DNA of 64,000 nt from Neobacillus sp. CF12 (lineage in GTDB: Bacteria > Bacillota > Bacilli > Bacillales > Cytobacillaceae), in assembly GCF_030348765.1 (NCBI RefSeq), contig NZ_JAUCEU010000007.1, forward strand, positions 1,234,501 through 1,298,500, written 5' to 3'. How positions within the stretch are numbered: the first letter of the stretch is position 1; each line of letters begins with the position of its first letter. This document shows, piece after piece, positions 15,782-25,049 of this stretch. Below the pieces are notes generated by a model. The model saw nothing but the letters and a program-made list of their open reading frames with translations. It made no database searches and was not told where the DNA came from. The position numbers and the translations under genes are program-made.

Positions 15782-17305
15782 TTAGTTTTGGCCAAACAGA
15801 ATTCCGTACCAGTTACGTCTCTCAAGTTCTGGAGACATGGATGTGTGAACATGCTTTGTTTGGGTATAGGCATCTAGTGATTGCTGTCCCATTTCTCTGC
15901 CAATGCCGCTTTGCTTATATCCGCCAAATGGTGCATCACTTCTAAGCATATGCCAGTCATTAATCCATACAACACCTGCCTGAAGTTTTCTTGCAACGTC
16001 ATACGCTTTATTGACATCTCGCGTCCAAACACCTGCTGCCAATCCATAAATCGTATCATTGGCCATCTTAATCGCCTCGTCTAATTCCGAATAACGGATT
16101 ACACATAACACAGGACCAAAAATTTCTTCTTGGGCTATTTTCATATCGTTGGTCACATTGGTGAAAATGGTGGGTTCAACAAAATAGCCATCCTCACAGC
16201 CCGCAACCTTGACTTCTTTACCACCACAGACAAGAGTTGCTCCCTCTTTTTTTCCTGCTTCAATATAGGAAAGAATACTTTCTTTTTGCTTTTTAGATAT
16301 CACAGGACCGACATCTGTCATCGGATCAAGCGGATTACCGAGCTTCAGTTTGCTAGTTAGTGCCACCAGACCTGCAACAACTTGATCGTATAAGGAATCT
16401 GGAACAAATAATCGAGTGCCGCTCTCACAAAGTTGACCAGAATGTAAGAACACGCCAAACAGACTGCCTGGAAGTGCAATGCTGAGGTCAGCATCTTCTA
16501 AAAGAATGTTTGGTGATTTTCCCCCAAGCTCTAAAGTAGTATTTTTTATCGTTTCTGAAGCCAAACTCATGATTCTCCTACCCACCTCTGTTGATCCCGT
16601 AAAGGCTACCTTGTCAACCTTTGGGTGTCGAACTAAGGCTTCTCCAATTTCAGCACCAGGACCTGTAACCACATTTATAACTCCAGGTGGAACTACCTTT
16701 GAAATCAATTCAGCCAGCTTTAAAGTTGATAGTGGCGTATAGCTTGCAGGTTTAATGACCACAGTATTTCCCATTGCTAATGCAGGTGCAATTTTCCATG
16801 TCGCAATTACCATTGGTAAATTCCAAGGTGTTATCGCTGCACAAACCCCAATTGGCTCACGCCAGACAAAATTATGTGCCGGTCCTGGAAATGGCGGTAC
16901 TGGCAAGGTTTCTGAAAATGGATATTCTAGCGTGAAATTTGCTAGTGTTTGAAATAAATCAACCATTTGCAAAATATCACTGTTGCCGATCCGACGTACA
17001 GTGCCACCGGAACTAATTGCTTCTAAATAGGCTAACTCCTCAGCATGCTCTGCAATTTGATAGGAAATAGCATATAAAACTTTCGCGCGGTCTTTTGGAT
17101 TCATATTTTTCCATTGGGTATTATCGAATGCGTCTCTCGCCGCCTGTACAGCACAGTCCACATCTTCCGCAGTCCCTTTTGCTACTTTTGCCACGAGTTC
17201 ACCAGTTGCTGGGTTAAAGACATCAAAGGTTTCTTGATTGCTTGCAGATTCCCACTTTCCATTAATAAAAAGCGGAAATGTTTGAACATCCGTTTTTACT
17301 ACCAT
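15782..17305 (-). CDS. NAD(P)-dependent aldehyde dehydrogenase
   Basis: 507-residue ALDH superfamily enzyme oxidising an aldehyde to a carboxylate. N-terminal NGKWESA, cofactor motifs [19 protein letters not shown] and [11 protein letters not shown], catalytic glutamate in [10 protein letters not shown], and nucleophilic cysteine in [11 protein letters not shown] are all present; C-terminal [15 protein letters not shown] is typical. The start at ATG 17305 has a good upstream AAGGAGG. Its 5' region contains nested inverted repeats (17327-17392). It lies between R2lox and adh on the same strand. Confidence 0.92.
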   Translation of the reverse strand: MVVKTDVQTFPLFINGKWESASNQETFDVFNPATGELVAKVAKGTAEDVDCAVQAARDAFDNTQWKNMNPKDRAKVLYAISYQIAEHAEELAYLEAISSGGTVRRIGNSDILQMVDLFQTLANFTLEYPFSETLPVPPFPGPAHNFVWREPIGVCAAITPWNLPMVIATWKIAPALAMGNTVVIKPASYTPLSTLKLAELISKVVPPGVINVVTGPGAEIGEALVRHPKVDKVAFTGSTEVGRRIMSLASETIKNTTLELGGKSPNILLEDADLSIALPGSLFGVFLHSGQLCESGTRLFVPDSLYDQVVAGLVALTSKLKLGNPLDPMTDVGPVISKKQKESILSYIEAGKKEGATLVCGGKEVKVAGCEDGYFVEPTIFTNVTNDMKIAQEEIFGPVLCVIRYSELDEAIKMANDTIYGLAAGVWTRDVNKAYDVARKLQAGVVWINDWHMLRSDAPFGGYKQSGIGREMGQQSLDAYTQTKHVHTSMSPELERRNWYGILFGQN

Positions 17306-17326
17306 TTTCGTTCCTCCTTTTTATAA

Positions 17327-17392
17327 AAGCTAATTTCGTGAACATTGTTGTTAAAATCTTAAAGCCGATTTTAACGTGGAATTAGCTTTTTT
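17327..17392. promoter_or_regulatory. Nested inverted repeats upstream of aldehyde dehydrogenase
   Basis: An outer 11-bp perfect repeat AAAAGCTAATT (17327-17337) / AATTAGCTTTT (17382-17392) encloses an inner 8-bp perfect repeat TTAAAATC (17353-17360) / GATTTTAA (17369-17376). It ends just upstream of the aldH ribosome binding site and has no T-run in either direction after it, so it is more likely a regulatory hairpin or operator than a terminator. Confidence 0.5.
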
Positions 17393-17413
17393 GAGCTTTA
17401 GAAATAAGTTTGT

Positions 17414-17509
17414 AGGCTCTTTTCTCATTAATTAGGCAATTCTCAATGAAAATAATGCTCAATCAATCGTATTACTTTTAAAAAGCAACAACTTTTGAGA
17501 AAAGAGCCT
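17414..17509. repeat. 96-bp element with 14-bp terminal inverted repeats
   Basis: AGGCTCTTTTCTCA (17414-17427) and its exact complement (17496-17509) flank 68 bp. The right arm abuts the R2lox stop codon. It could be a long-loop hairpin in the 3' region of R2lox mRNA or a miniature mobile-element remnant; no target duplication was recognised. Confidence 0.5.
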
Positions 17510-18403
17510 TTATAAAACACCTAATTCACTTTCTGAGAATCTATAAATCTCTTCGATTTTTTTCCCTTTTGCTCGTGCTAGAATTTCCATCCGGACTGAA
17601 AGCTGTTTAAGGGTGAAATCCATAACCAATGCTGGATCACCACCGAACGCACTTACCTCCCTTCCTGCTATTCCTTCCTCATTTAATCTAAGAGATAAAG
17701 GAGTAAGTTCAGTCATTTTCGCGGCTACAAAATCAAAGAGATGAGGGTGTTCACAAATTAATCGTTGAAGCAGGAAGGTGCCATAGCCAATATGCCGGGA
17801 TTCATCTTTTTTCAAATTTCCAATGCCCTCTAAGAGACCAGGCATGATATTTGCTGTTTCTAGTGCTTGGTAAAAAGAATAATAACCTGTTTCTGCTAAG
17901 ACACCTTCAACAAACATGTTATAGACAACGGAGGCTTCTGCAATTGCTTCTGGAGATTGGTCTGTCACAAGACGTTCCATTGTAGTTGGGAGGATTTCAT
18001 AGAAGATTTTTTTATATGTCTCTGTATGGAAATGGGATAAATCCCCTCTTTCGCCGATCGCATTCAATACAAGCCGGAAAAACTCTGTATGCTTTGCCTC
18101 TTCATATAGAAAAGTAGTTAAGAACATTTCTTCTTCAAGACGCCCTTCTTTCGCAATCGCCATGATCAACGGGAGCAAATCTAGCGTTACTGCTTCTTCT
18201 CCGGCTTGAAACTGTGAAATCAAGCGAAGAATGTCTTCCTTTTGTTCATGATTAAGGTTTTTCCAATCTCTAGCATCCTGACTAAAATCGATATCCGCTG
18301 GATTCCAGGTTCCTAATCTTTTTGCCTTTTGATATAAACGGAATGGGAATGAATCCTCCAATAAACCTCTTTTACTGGTCGTTAACATTTTTCTATCTGT
18401 CAT
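17510..18403 (-). CDS. R2-like ligand-binding oxidase (R2lox)
   Basis: 297-residue ferritin-like protein of the ribonucleotide-reductase R2-like ligand-binding oxidase family. These proteins carry a Mn/Fe centre, bind a long-chain fatty acid-like ligand and form a Val-Tyr ether cross-link; their biological substrate is unknown. All key residues are visible: E69 and V72 in AGEEAVTLD, E102 and H105 in EEAKHTEF, Y161 and E166 in VVYNMFVEG, and E201/H204 in DESRHIGYG. The N-terminal NPADIDFSQD is also typical, and the length is close to the Geobacillus protein. AGGAGGTC precedes the ATG at 18403. It sits between a LIV-type transporter and aldehyde/alcohol dehydrogenases, suggesting an oxygenase step in that pathway (inference). 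Confidence 0.9.
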   Translation of the reverse strand: MTDRKMLTTSKRGLLEDSFPFRLYQKAKRLGTWNPADIDFSQDARDWKNLNHEQKEDILRLISQFQAGEEAVTLDLLPLIMAIAKEGRLEEEMFLTTFLYEEAKHTEFFRLVLNAIGERGDLSHFHTETYKKIFYEILPTTMERLVTDQSPEAIAEASVVYNMFVEGVLAETGYYSFYQALETANIMPGLLEGIGNLKKDESRHIGYGTFLLQRLICEHPHLFDFVAAKMTELTPLSLRLNEEGIAGREVSAFGGDPALVMDFTLKQLSVRMEILARAKGKKIEEIYRFSESELGVL

Positions 18404-18444
18404 TTTAGACCTCCTATTTACTTATCTCTACTTGGAATTGCAAT

Positions 18445-18498
18445 TGCACAAGAATCCCCCCTTGTTTTAACAAAAACAACAAGAGGGCCCTTGTATAG
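18445..18498 (-). other. Intergenic stem-loop between transporter and R2lox genes
   Basis: Minus-strand CCCTCTTGTT and AACAAGGGGG can pair (one bulge) around an 11-base loop. No T-run follows, so it may be a processing or stabilising element rather than a terminator, leaving R2lox co-transcribed with the transporter. Confidence 0.35.
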
Positions 18499-18527
18499 AT
18501 ATAGCTATGTCTAACAAACTATTCCTA

Positions 18528-19736
18528 TTAATCTACTTTAATTGGAACAATTTTTCCATCTTCTACAGCGGCAACTGATAAGTCAAATTCAAATCCGCCA
18601 TCCTCACCAATTTTTTCAACGATATAGATTTTTTTATCTTTAGGCAAATTGTCCAATCCTGCTTGCATGTTTGCGCGGATTTTTTCAACATCATCCACCG
18701 AACCAGCAGCTTTCATCGCTTCAACAAATACATGCATGCCAATATAGTTTAGTCCTGCTTCAGACCCTGGATTCTCACCATATTTTTCATTGTATCGCTT
18801 CACAAAATCGGGGATCGCAGCTTCTTGAGAATCCACAAGCGGCATTACACCAATGGAACCATTCAATAAGTCATATGTTCCAGTTACTGCCTTCATTTCA
18901 TCAAATTTCGCTTGGTCCATTACAATGAATCCGCCTTTAAAGCCAAGCTCTCTCGCTTGTTTAGCTACTTTTGCTGTTGGTTCTGAAGCACCTCCTATGA
19001 ATAATACATCAGGCTTTTCTTTCAAAGCATTTGTCAAGATCGTGAAGAAATCTGTCTCTTTTGTAAAATCAATCGCTGAGTTGTAGACAACTTTACCGCC
19101 TTCTTTTTCCCAGTATTTCTTTAGGTTTTCAGCCCAGTCTTTTCCGTATTGAGAAGCCGTTGGAAGGAAGGCCACGTTCTTACCAAAATTCTCCATTGAA
19201 TACTCCGTAAATGGCTGTAAATAACCATCATACCGAGGAGGGATTCGTACTGTTAACTTATTACCTTCCTCTGTAATTTTTGGTTCGCTTGAATAAGCAC
19301 CAATAATAAATTTATCTAGTTGATTAAAGACTTGAAGCGCAAAGATACCGCCGCTATGTGGTGCAAAAATGATTGGTGGTTTATTCTCTTGAACCAACCT
19401 CTTAGCATTTGCTCCTGCTTCATTTGGGAGATATTTATCATCTAAGGAAACCACGTTTAATTTGTACTTCTTCCCATTAACTTCAAAACCGCCGGCAGCA
19501 TTCACTTCATCGGCTGCCATTTTCACACCATTTAAGGTCCGTTCGCCATAAAAGGCAGCTGGTCCGCTTAATGGCCCGGTATATCCGATGTTAACGGTTC
19601 CTACTTCTTCACTCTTATTATCATCTTCTTTTTCATCGTTTTCCCCTGAAGTATTGGAAGAACTATTGCAAGCTGCTAAGCTGAAAACTAATACGAATAT
19701 CATACTGAACATAAAAAGCCACTTCATTTTTTTCAT
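18528..19736 (-). CDS. LIV-type ABC transporter substrate-binding lipoprotein
   Basis: 402-residue extracytoplasmic binding protein of the Leu/Ile/Val (periplasmic-binding fold I) type. A lipoprotein signal with lipobox SLAAC places the lipid-anchored cysteine near residue 23, followed by an acidic Ser/Asn linker. The mature part begins VNIGYTGPLSGPAAFYGERTLNGVKMAADEVNAAGG, the classic start of this family, cut here only for recognition. Family members bind branched amino acids, but also aromatic acids, amides, urea and short fatty acids. It is followed by R2lox and preceded by livF, 87 bp away. Ligand unknown; the catabolic neighbours suggest an organic acid or hydrophobic precursor. Confidence 0.88.
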   Translation of the reverse strand: MKKMKWLFMFSMIFVLVFSLAACNSSSNTSGENDEKEDDNKSEEVGTVNIGYTGPLSGPAAFYGERTLNGVKMAADEVNAAGGFEVNGKKYKLNVVSLDDKYLPNEAGANAKRLVQENKPPIIFAPHSGGIFALQVFNQLDKFIIGAYSSEPKITEEGNKLTVRIPPRYDGYLQPFTEYSMENFGKNVAFLPTASQYGKDWAENLKKYWEKEGGKVVYNSAIDFTKETDFFTILTNALKEKPDVLFIGGASEPTAKVAKQARELGFKGGFIVMDQAKFDEMKAVTGTYDLLNGSIGVMPLVDSQEAAIPDFVKRYNEKYGENPGSEAGLNYIGMHVFVEAMKAAGSVDDVEKIRANMQAGLDNLPKDKKIYIVEKIGEDGGFEFDLSVAAVEDGKIVPIKVD

Positions 19737-19823
19737 GGTTTTCCCCCTCGTATTTATTATCGAATTTTCAGTTGCAAAACATGGTGAATGTAAACCACCA
19801 CCCCCTTAGAAGGCCAACAATTT

Positions 19824-20537
19824 TTAAGCTCCTATGTACGCCTTCCTAACCTCTTCATTAGCAAATAACTCTGCAGAAGTACCTTGAAGGACAATCGAGC
19901 CATTTTCAAATACATAGCCTTTATCAGCAATTTTCAATGCTGCGTTGGCATTTTGTTCAGCCAATAAAATTGTCGTCCCTTCCCGATTTATTTGCTGGAT
20001 GACCTCAAACATTTGCTCGACAATTAACGGAGCAAGTCCCACCGATGGTTCATCAAGCAGCATCAACTTTGGCTTCGACATTAATGCCCTGCCAATCGCT
20101 AACATTTGCTGTTGCCCACCGCTTAAAGAGCCTGCAGCATCATCCTTTTTGTCGCGGAGAATAGGAAAAAGTTCATACACATGCTCCAAAGATTTCTTAA
20201 TTTCTTCTTTCTTTCGTCTATGAACAAAAGCGCCCATCTTCAGGTTTTCCTGAACAGACATAGCAGGGAATAGCTTTCGACCCTCAGGGCATTGTCCTAT
20301 TCCTAATTGAACAATTTTGTCTGCTGACACCTTGTTTAATGATTTTCCTTCAAAAAGAATCTCACCCTCAGCAGGCTTACTTAAACCGCTAATTGTTCGA
20401 AATGTGGTACTTTTACCCGCACCATTTGAACCCAGTAATACGACAATTTCTCCTGCATTCACTTCGATGTTTATGTTATGAATTGCGGCAAAACTGCCGT
20501 ATTTAACAGAGATGTTTTTTAGACTAAGCAATGGCAT
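19824..20537 (-). CDS. livF: LIV-type ABC transporter ATPase (LivF)
   Basis: 237-residue ATP-binding subunit of a branched-chain amino acid-type importer. Walker A GSNGAGKST, signature LSGGQQQMLAIGRAL, Walker B LMLLDEPSVGLAP and the H-loop replaced by the usual LivF pattern TTILLAEQNANAALKIAD are seen. It overlaps the end of livG by 14 bp and uses GGGAGGG upstream of ATG 20537. It energises transport together with LivG. Confidence 0.92.
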   Translation of the reverse strand: MPLLSLKNISVKYGSFAAIHNINIEVNAGEIVVLLGSNGAGKSTTFRTISGLSKPAEGEILFEGKSLNKVSADKIVQLGIGQCPEGRKLFPAMSVQENLKMGAFVHRRKKEEIKKSLEHVYELFPILRDKKDDAAGSLSGGQQQMLAIGRALMSKPKLMLLDEPSVGLAPLIVEQMFEVIQQINREGTTILLAEQNANAALKIADKGYVFENGSIVLQGTSAELFANEEVRKAYIGA

Positions 20538-21291
20538 TCCCTCCCAAATAAGCCTTTATCACCGCTTCATTATTCTGGATTTCTTCCGGTTTACCCTCGG
20601 CAATTTTTTCACCATAATTTAACACCATAATTTTGTCGGCAAGTTTCATTATCATTTGCATCTTGTGCTCAATGAGACATACCGTGACGCCTTTATCTGC
20701 CATCTTGCGCATTAACTCTGCAAGACCTTCTGTTTCATCAGGATTCACACCAGCAGCAGGTTCATCTAGAAAAACAATTTCAGGATTTGTGGCTAAGGCA
20801 AGTGCAAATGCCGTTCTCTTTTTCTCTTCCTGCGTTAAGCCTGCAACTGGTTTATCCGCTACTTTTTGTAAATTAACAAATTCAATAACCTCCATTGCTT
20901 TATCACAACAAAGTGTTTCTTCCCGTTTATGCCGCTTTGTACGGAAAACCGCATCGAACAAGTTAGACTTAGTCCGTAATCGATGACCGACAATGACATT
21001 ATCCAAAACAGTAGATTGCTCAAATAGATTTGTAGTCTGGAAGGTTCTTGCCACTCCCAGTTGAGCAATTTTATTAGCAGGTAATTGGGTAACATCCTTT
21101 CCTTTAAAAAGAATCTGCCCTGAACTCGGAGGATGGAAGCCGCTGATTAAGTTAAAAAAGGTAGACTTTCCAGCACCGTTAGGTCCAATAATGGCATTGA
21201 TTTTTCCTTGCTCAATTGCAAAATCAACATTGTTAACAGCAACTAAACCACCAAATTTTTTGGTTAAATTCTTCGTTTCTAAAAAAATCAT
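20524..21291 (-). CDS. livG: LIV-type ABC transporter ATPase (LivG)
   Basis: 255-residue ATP-binding subunit. Walker A GPNGAGKST and Walker B EIVFLDEPAAGVNPDE are present, and the C-terminal LIEHKMQMIMKLADKIMVLNYG is characteristic of LivG. The signature region reads LTQEEKKRTAFALAL rather than LSxGxxR, a divergence worth noting but seen in LivG-like proteins of catabolic operons. It is two bases from livM and overlaps livF. Confidence 0.92.
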   Translation of the reverse strand: MIFLETKNLTKKFGGLVAVNNVDFAIEQGKINAIIGPNGAGKSTFFNLISGFHPPSSGQILFKGKDVTQLPANKIAQLGVARTFQTTNLFEQSTVLDNVIVGHRLRTKSNLFDAVFRTKRHKREETLCCDKAMEVIEFVNLQKVADKPVAGLTQEEKKRTAFALALATNPEIVFLDEPAAGVNPDETEGLAELMRKMADKGVTVCLIEHKMQMIMKLADKIMVLNYGEKIAEGKPEEIQNNEAVIKAYLGGNAIA

Positions 21292-21293
21292 TT

Positions 21294-22295
21294 CTACCCC
21301 TCCTTTACTTGCTTTTCTGGCAGGTTCGCTGGTCTTATGTTTGTTTTATGAACCGGAGTTTTGCGCTTCTGTCCCCAGGCCGCTACTGCTCCTACAATTC
21401 CACGAGGATAGAAAATGATCAACAGTGTTAAGACCGGACCGAAAACGAGCATCCGGTAATCCTGTAAAAATTGAAGACGTTGAGAAAGAACAACAATGAG
21501 CAGCGTTCCAACAATGGGACCGCTTAACGTGCCGATACCTCCAACAAGTAAATAGGTAAGAAAATCAAACACAATTGCAATCGATCCGATATCCGGGCCA
21601 ATAAAACGGACAAAGGAAGCGTATAGAGCACCTGATAACCCTGCAATGACCGTTGAAATAACGAAAACCGTTAATTTATTTTTCATCGTGGAAATCCCGA
21701 TGGTCTGTGCTAAATTTTCACTATTGCGGATGGCGATATAGGTTCTGCCTGATAGGGAGTGAACGATACGGTACATGATGAGAACAACTAGAAGTAGGAA
21801 GAATAATACTAAGTAGTAATGTGTTTGCAGTGTTTCAAAAGAAAGTGGTCCGATGTTCGCTGGTGCTGGAATCCCAATTAGACCCCGCACACCCTCAGTT
21901 AGGCTGTCCCATTTATCGATAATGAGATAAATAATATAGCCGACACACAGTGTATAAATCGCAAAAAAGTGTTCTTTTGTCCTAAGCGAGATGAGTCCGG
22001 CAAAAAATCCAATCACACCTGTAATGACAAGGGACAAAAAAAGTGCTGGCCAGAAATTCATCTCTGCTTTAACGGTTAATAAACCAAGTGAATAGGCGCC
22101 TATCGCAAAGAAACCAGCATGCGCCAAGGATAAATAACCGGTATAACCCGCAAGTAAATTTAATCCGTAAACACCAATCATCCAAATAAAGGAAAGTGTC
22201 ATAACATGAATGAAATAGTCGTTATTGCTGATTAATGGAAAGACAATGGCCAATAGAATGAGAACCAAAATGATAATTCTTTGAATTTTCGACAT
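21294..22295 (-). CDS. livM: LIV-type ABC transporter permease (LivM)
   Basis: 333-residue multipass permease. The LivM signature GYTGYLSLAHAGFFAIGAY lies near residues 50-70, and GLSGALYASFVRFIGPD follows the predicted loop that contacts the ATPases (NSENLAQTIGIS). About eight to ten membrane segments are predicted. The C-terminus has an extra basic tail (QKRKTPVHKTN). It overlaps livH by one base (ATGA-type junction). Confidence 0.92.
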   Translation of the reverse strand: MSKIQRIIILVLILLAIVFPLISNNDYFIHVMTLSFIWMIGVYGLNLLAGYTGYLSLAHAGFFAIGAYSLGLLTVKAEMNFWPALFLSLVITGVIGFFAGLISLRTKEHFFAIYTLCVGYIIYLIIDKWDSLTEGVRGLIGIPAPANIGPLSFETLQTHYYLVLFFLLLVVLIMYRIVHSLSGRTYIAIRNSENLAQTIGISTMKNKLTVFVISTVIAGLSGALYASFVRFIGPDIGSIAIVFDFLTYLLVGGIGTLSGPIVGTLLIVVLSQRLQFLQDYRMLVFGPVLTLLIIFYPRGIVGAVAAWGQKRKTPVHKTNIRPANLPEKQVKEG

Positions 22296-23158
22296 TAATG
22301 CCCCCCCTTTGAGAAAAGACCGGTAGGCTTAACCGATAGAATAATAACGAGGAGTACAAATGCAATAATGTCCTTGTAGTCATTGGAAATGTAAGTTGCC
22401 CCTAAACTCTCAGTAAACCCTAAAATATAGCCGCCTAGTATCGCTCCAGGTACACTCCCCATCCCACCGAGAATAATGATGACAAATGCTTTTAAGATAA
22501 CAAGATGTCCCATCCCGGGAAAAACTAGATTAATTGGCGCACTCAATGAGGCAGCGATTGCCGCAAGCCCCCCAGAGATCATGAAGGTGAGCATCGCAAC
22601 TTTATTTGTGTTAATACCAACTAGATTTGCTCCTTCACGATTTTGTGACATGGCAATAATCGTTGACCCGGTAAAGGTTTTTTTCAAGAATAACGTTAAA
22701 AGTATCATGACGACGATGGCAGCAATGACAATCAGTAAGCGCTGCATCGTGAAGGTTAAACCAAAGATTTCAACAACCTGTCCATATGGAGTTGGCATGC
22801 TTTGGTATTCTGCTCCCCACACAAATTGTGCGAAAGCTTCTAAGAATAAGAGAATACCAATGGCAGCAATCTTATCATGAATCGGCGGTGCCTCACTTAG
22901 CGGATGGAAAACGAATCTTTCCATTAGAACTCCTATTAGCCCTACTACCAAAATGGATACAAAAATAGCGAGCCAATAATGGAGTCCATACTTCGTCATC
23001 ATCGTTAAAGTTATGTATCCACCCATCATGTATAGTGCACCATGCGCGAAGTTTGGTATGTGAAGGATACCATATACAAGCGTCAATCCTAACGCCACAA
23101 GACTGTAAACGCTTCCAATTGTTAACCCATTAAATAATTGCTGAATCAATATCTCCAT
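22295..23158 (-). CDS. livH: LIV-type ABC transporter permease (LivH)
   Basis: 287-residue multipass permease, first gene of the transporter block. N-terminal QLFNGLTIGSVYSLVALGLTLVYG and IPNFAHGALYMMGGY are the LivH signature, and GGMGSVPGAILGGYILGF is conserved. AGGGAGGG precedes the ATG at 23158. The acyl-CoA ligase gene ends 66 bp upstream with no clear terminator between, so transporter and ligase are probably one transcript. Confidence 0.92.
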   Translation of the reverse strand: MEILIQQLFNGLTIGSVYSLVALGLTLVYGILHIPNFAHGALYMMGGYITLTMMTKYGLHYWLAIFVSILVVGLIGVLMERFVFHPLSEAPPIHDKIAAIGILLFLEAFAQFVWGAEYQSMPTPYGQVVEIFGLTFTMQRLLIVIAAIVVMILLTLFLKKTFTGSTIIAMSQNREGANLVGINTNKVAMLTFMISGGLAAIAASLSAPINLVFPGMGHLVILKAFVIIILGGMGSVPGAILGGYILGFTESLGATYISNDYKDIIAFVLLVIILSVKPTGLFSKGGH

Positions 23159-23224
23159 AATTTCCCTCCCATATACTTCTCACGAAGGTCCATTGGAGCA
23201 AATATCGCTCCAATGACTCCTTGA

Positions 23225-24901
23225 TTACTTCACTTTATTTTCTACTTTCGATTGTTCTTCTTCTTGAAGTTTTCTCCAAAGTATTTTACCGCTTGAAGTC
23301 ATCGGAAATTGCTTTCGAAACTCGATTTGACGTGGATACTTATATGCGGCCATATGTTGTTTTGCCCAATTAATAATCTCTTTCTCACTTACTTTTCCTA
23401 CGAAGCCTTCGTTTAAGATCACAAACGCCTTAACGGTTTCACCTCTTCTTTCATCAGGGACTCCAACAACGCATGCCTGTTGAATCGCTGGATGTTTATA
23501 GAGGAAAGTTTCTACCTCTGTAGGCCATACCTTGTAGCCTGAAGCATTGATCATTCGTTTCACGCGATCGACGATAAAGAAATATCCTTCTTCATCATAA
23601 CGACCAATATCTCCAGTTCTAAAAAACTTTTTCCCATCCAGTTCAATGAATGAATGTCGATTTTCATCCTCTCGGTTGTAATAACCAACCATAATTTGTG
23701 GACCATTTACAATGATTTCTCCAATTTCGCCGACACCTAATTCTCTTCTTGTTGCTGGTTCAATGATACGTGCGTCGACATCAAAGGAAGGAATCCCCAA
23801 GCATTGCATTTTAGGTCTGTCTGCAGGATTGAAATGGGTCTGGGCAATCGTTTCAGATAGACCGTACCCCTCTACAAAACGTAACCCTGAAAGGTTAAAC
23901 AATTTTTCACCGACCGCTTCAGGAAGGGCAGCACCACCGCCAGAAATCGATGTTAGTGTTGAAATATCTTCTGCCCTTAAAGCAGGATTTGCTAAGAAAT
24001 CAATAATCATCGTGGCAATGGTAACCCAATGTGTACATCCTAAATTTTTTATCAATTGAACAGCGATGTCACGATTCCATCTCGTCGTTATGACCATCAT
24101 ACTTCCACTATAAATTGGCATGTGCATACTATGGACCATACCGGTTACATGGAAAAGTGGAAGAGCCATTAAATGGACTGCGTTAGGTGTTGTCCGAGAC
24201 CAATAATAGGCACCAACTGTGTTCGCTTGTACTGTCCGGTTCGTATGCATACATCCTTTTGGCAGCCCGGTTGTGCCTGATGTATACGGTAAGACAGCGA
24301 GGTCATCACCTTTGGAAGAGTGTTCACAAGGAGTGAGATTTGCCTGGATTGCATCCCACCAAGATGTATGATTAGGCTGTGTAAATACCATTCTTTCCAT
24401 CTCAACTTCCGGAGGAAGCATTCCGTCAAACTCATTTCCCTTATATTCCGAATAGGCAGCAATGATTAAGTTTTCTAGAGTGGTAGGTCCTAAAAGAGGT
24501 TGAACGCGATCATATAATTCCTGTCCTAACAACGCTGTTTTAATCTCACAATCTCGCACATAAAATTCTAGTTCCTCTGCTGTCAGCATGGGATTAATAG
24601 GGACCACGACTGCATTTGCTCGTAAAATTGCATAATATCCAATTACAAACTGTGGAGAGTTTTGCATAAATAGCAGAACTTTTTCACCTGAAACAACAGC
24701 TAATTTATGCTGCAGGTAGCCAGCGAGGGCATTGACTTCTCTATCCAAATCCTGATATGAAAGTTTTTTCCCATAATAATACATGGCATCTTGGTCTGGA
24801 TATCGGCTGGAACTAACCTTTAAATTGTCATATAACGAGGTGGAAGGAACTTTAAGTGATTTTGATATTTTTGGCCAGTGTTCATAATGTAAAGTAAGCA
24901 C
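23225..24901 (-). CDS. Acyl-CoA ligase (AMP-forming)
   Basis: 558-residue member of the ANL superfamily, activating a carboxylic acid with ATP and CoA. The phosphate-binding loop YTSGTTGLPKG, GYGLSETIAQ, RTGDIGRYDEEGYFFIVDR and the C-terminal catalytic lysine in SSGKILWRKL are all present. It resembles medium/long-chain fatty acid-CoA ligases; exact chain or ring preference cannot be read. The start is GTG 24901 behind AAAGGAGTGAGG. In the pathway it would activate the acid formed by the aldehyde dehydrogenase or an acid brought in by the LIV system. Confidence 0.9.
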   Translation of the reverse strand: MLTLHYEHWPKISKSLKVPSTSLYDNLKVSSSRYPDQDAMYYYGKKLSYQDLDREVNALAGYLQHKLAVVSGEKVLLFMQNSPQFVIGYYAILRANAVVVPINPMLTAEELEFYVRDCEIKTALLGQELYDRVQPLLGPTTLENLIIAAYSEYKGNEFDGMLPPEVEMERMVFTQPNHTSWWDAIQANLTPCEHSSKGDDLAVLPYTSGTTGLPKGCMHTNRTVQANTVGAYYWSRTTPNAVHLMALPLFHVTGMVHSMHMPIYSGSMMVITTRWNRDIAVQLIKNLGCTHWVTIATMIIDFLANPALRAEDISTLTSISGGGAALPEAVGEKLFNLSGLRFVEGYGLSETIAQTHFNPADRPKMQCLGIPSFDVDARIIEPATRRELGVGEIGEIIVNGPQIMVGYYNREDENRHSFIELDGKKFFRTGDIGRYDEEGYFFIVDRVKRMINASGYKVWPTEVETFLYKHPAIQQACVVGVPDERRGETVKAFVILNEGFVGKVSEKEIINWAKQHMAAYKYPRQIEFRKQFPMTSSGKILWRKLQEEEQSKVENKVK

Positions 24902-25049
24902 TATTCCTCACTCCTTTATTTGAAACGCTGTCATTTTTAAAAATAATCTTGTTGAATTTAGCCTCTAGGAAGCTTGCTCTTATTTATTTCATAGAATGGA
25001 GAAATAAAAGCGATGGATAATAGCTTCCATTATTCTCCGCTTCATTTGA

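Noticed and set aside
17510..18403. Ribonucleotide reductase R2 subunit
   Set aside because: The VxLD pattern with V72, ~297-residue length and absence of any R1 gene fit R2-like ligand-binding oxidase rather than a true NrdB/NrdF.
22476..22880. 134-codon plus-strand ORF inside livH
   Set aside because: Antisense to conserved LivH sequence, no domain and no ribosome binding site.
24902..25049. Strong terminator between thiolase and acyl-CoA ligase
   Set aside because: A minus-strand stem of about eight pairs with a mismatch (near 25010-25035) is followed only by CTTTTATTTC; too weak to call confidently, so co-transcription is left open.
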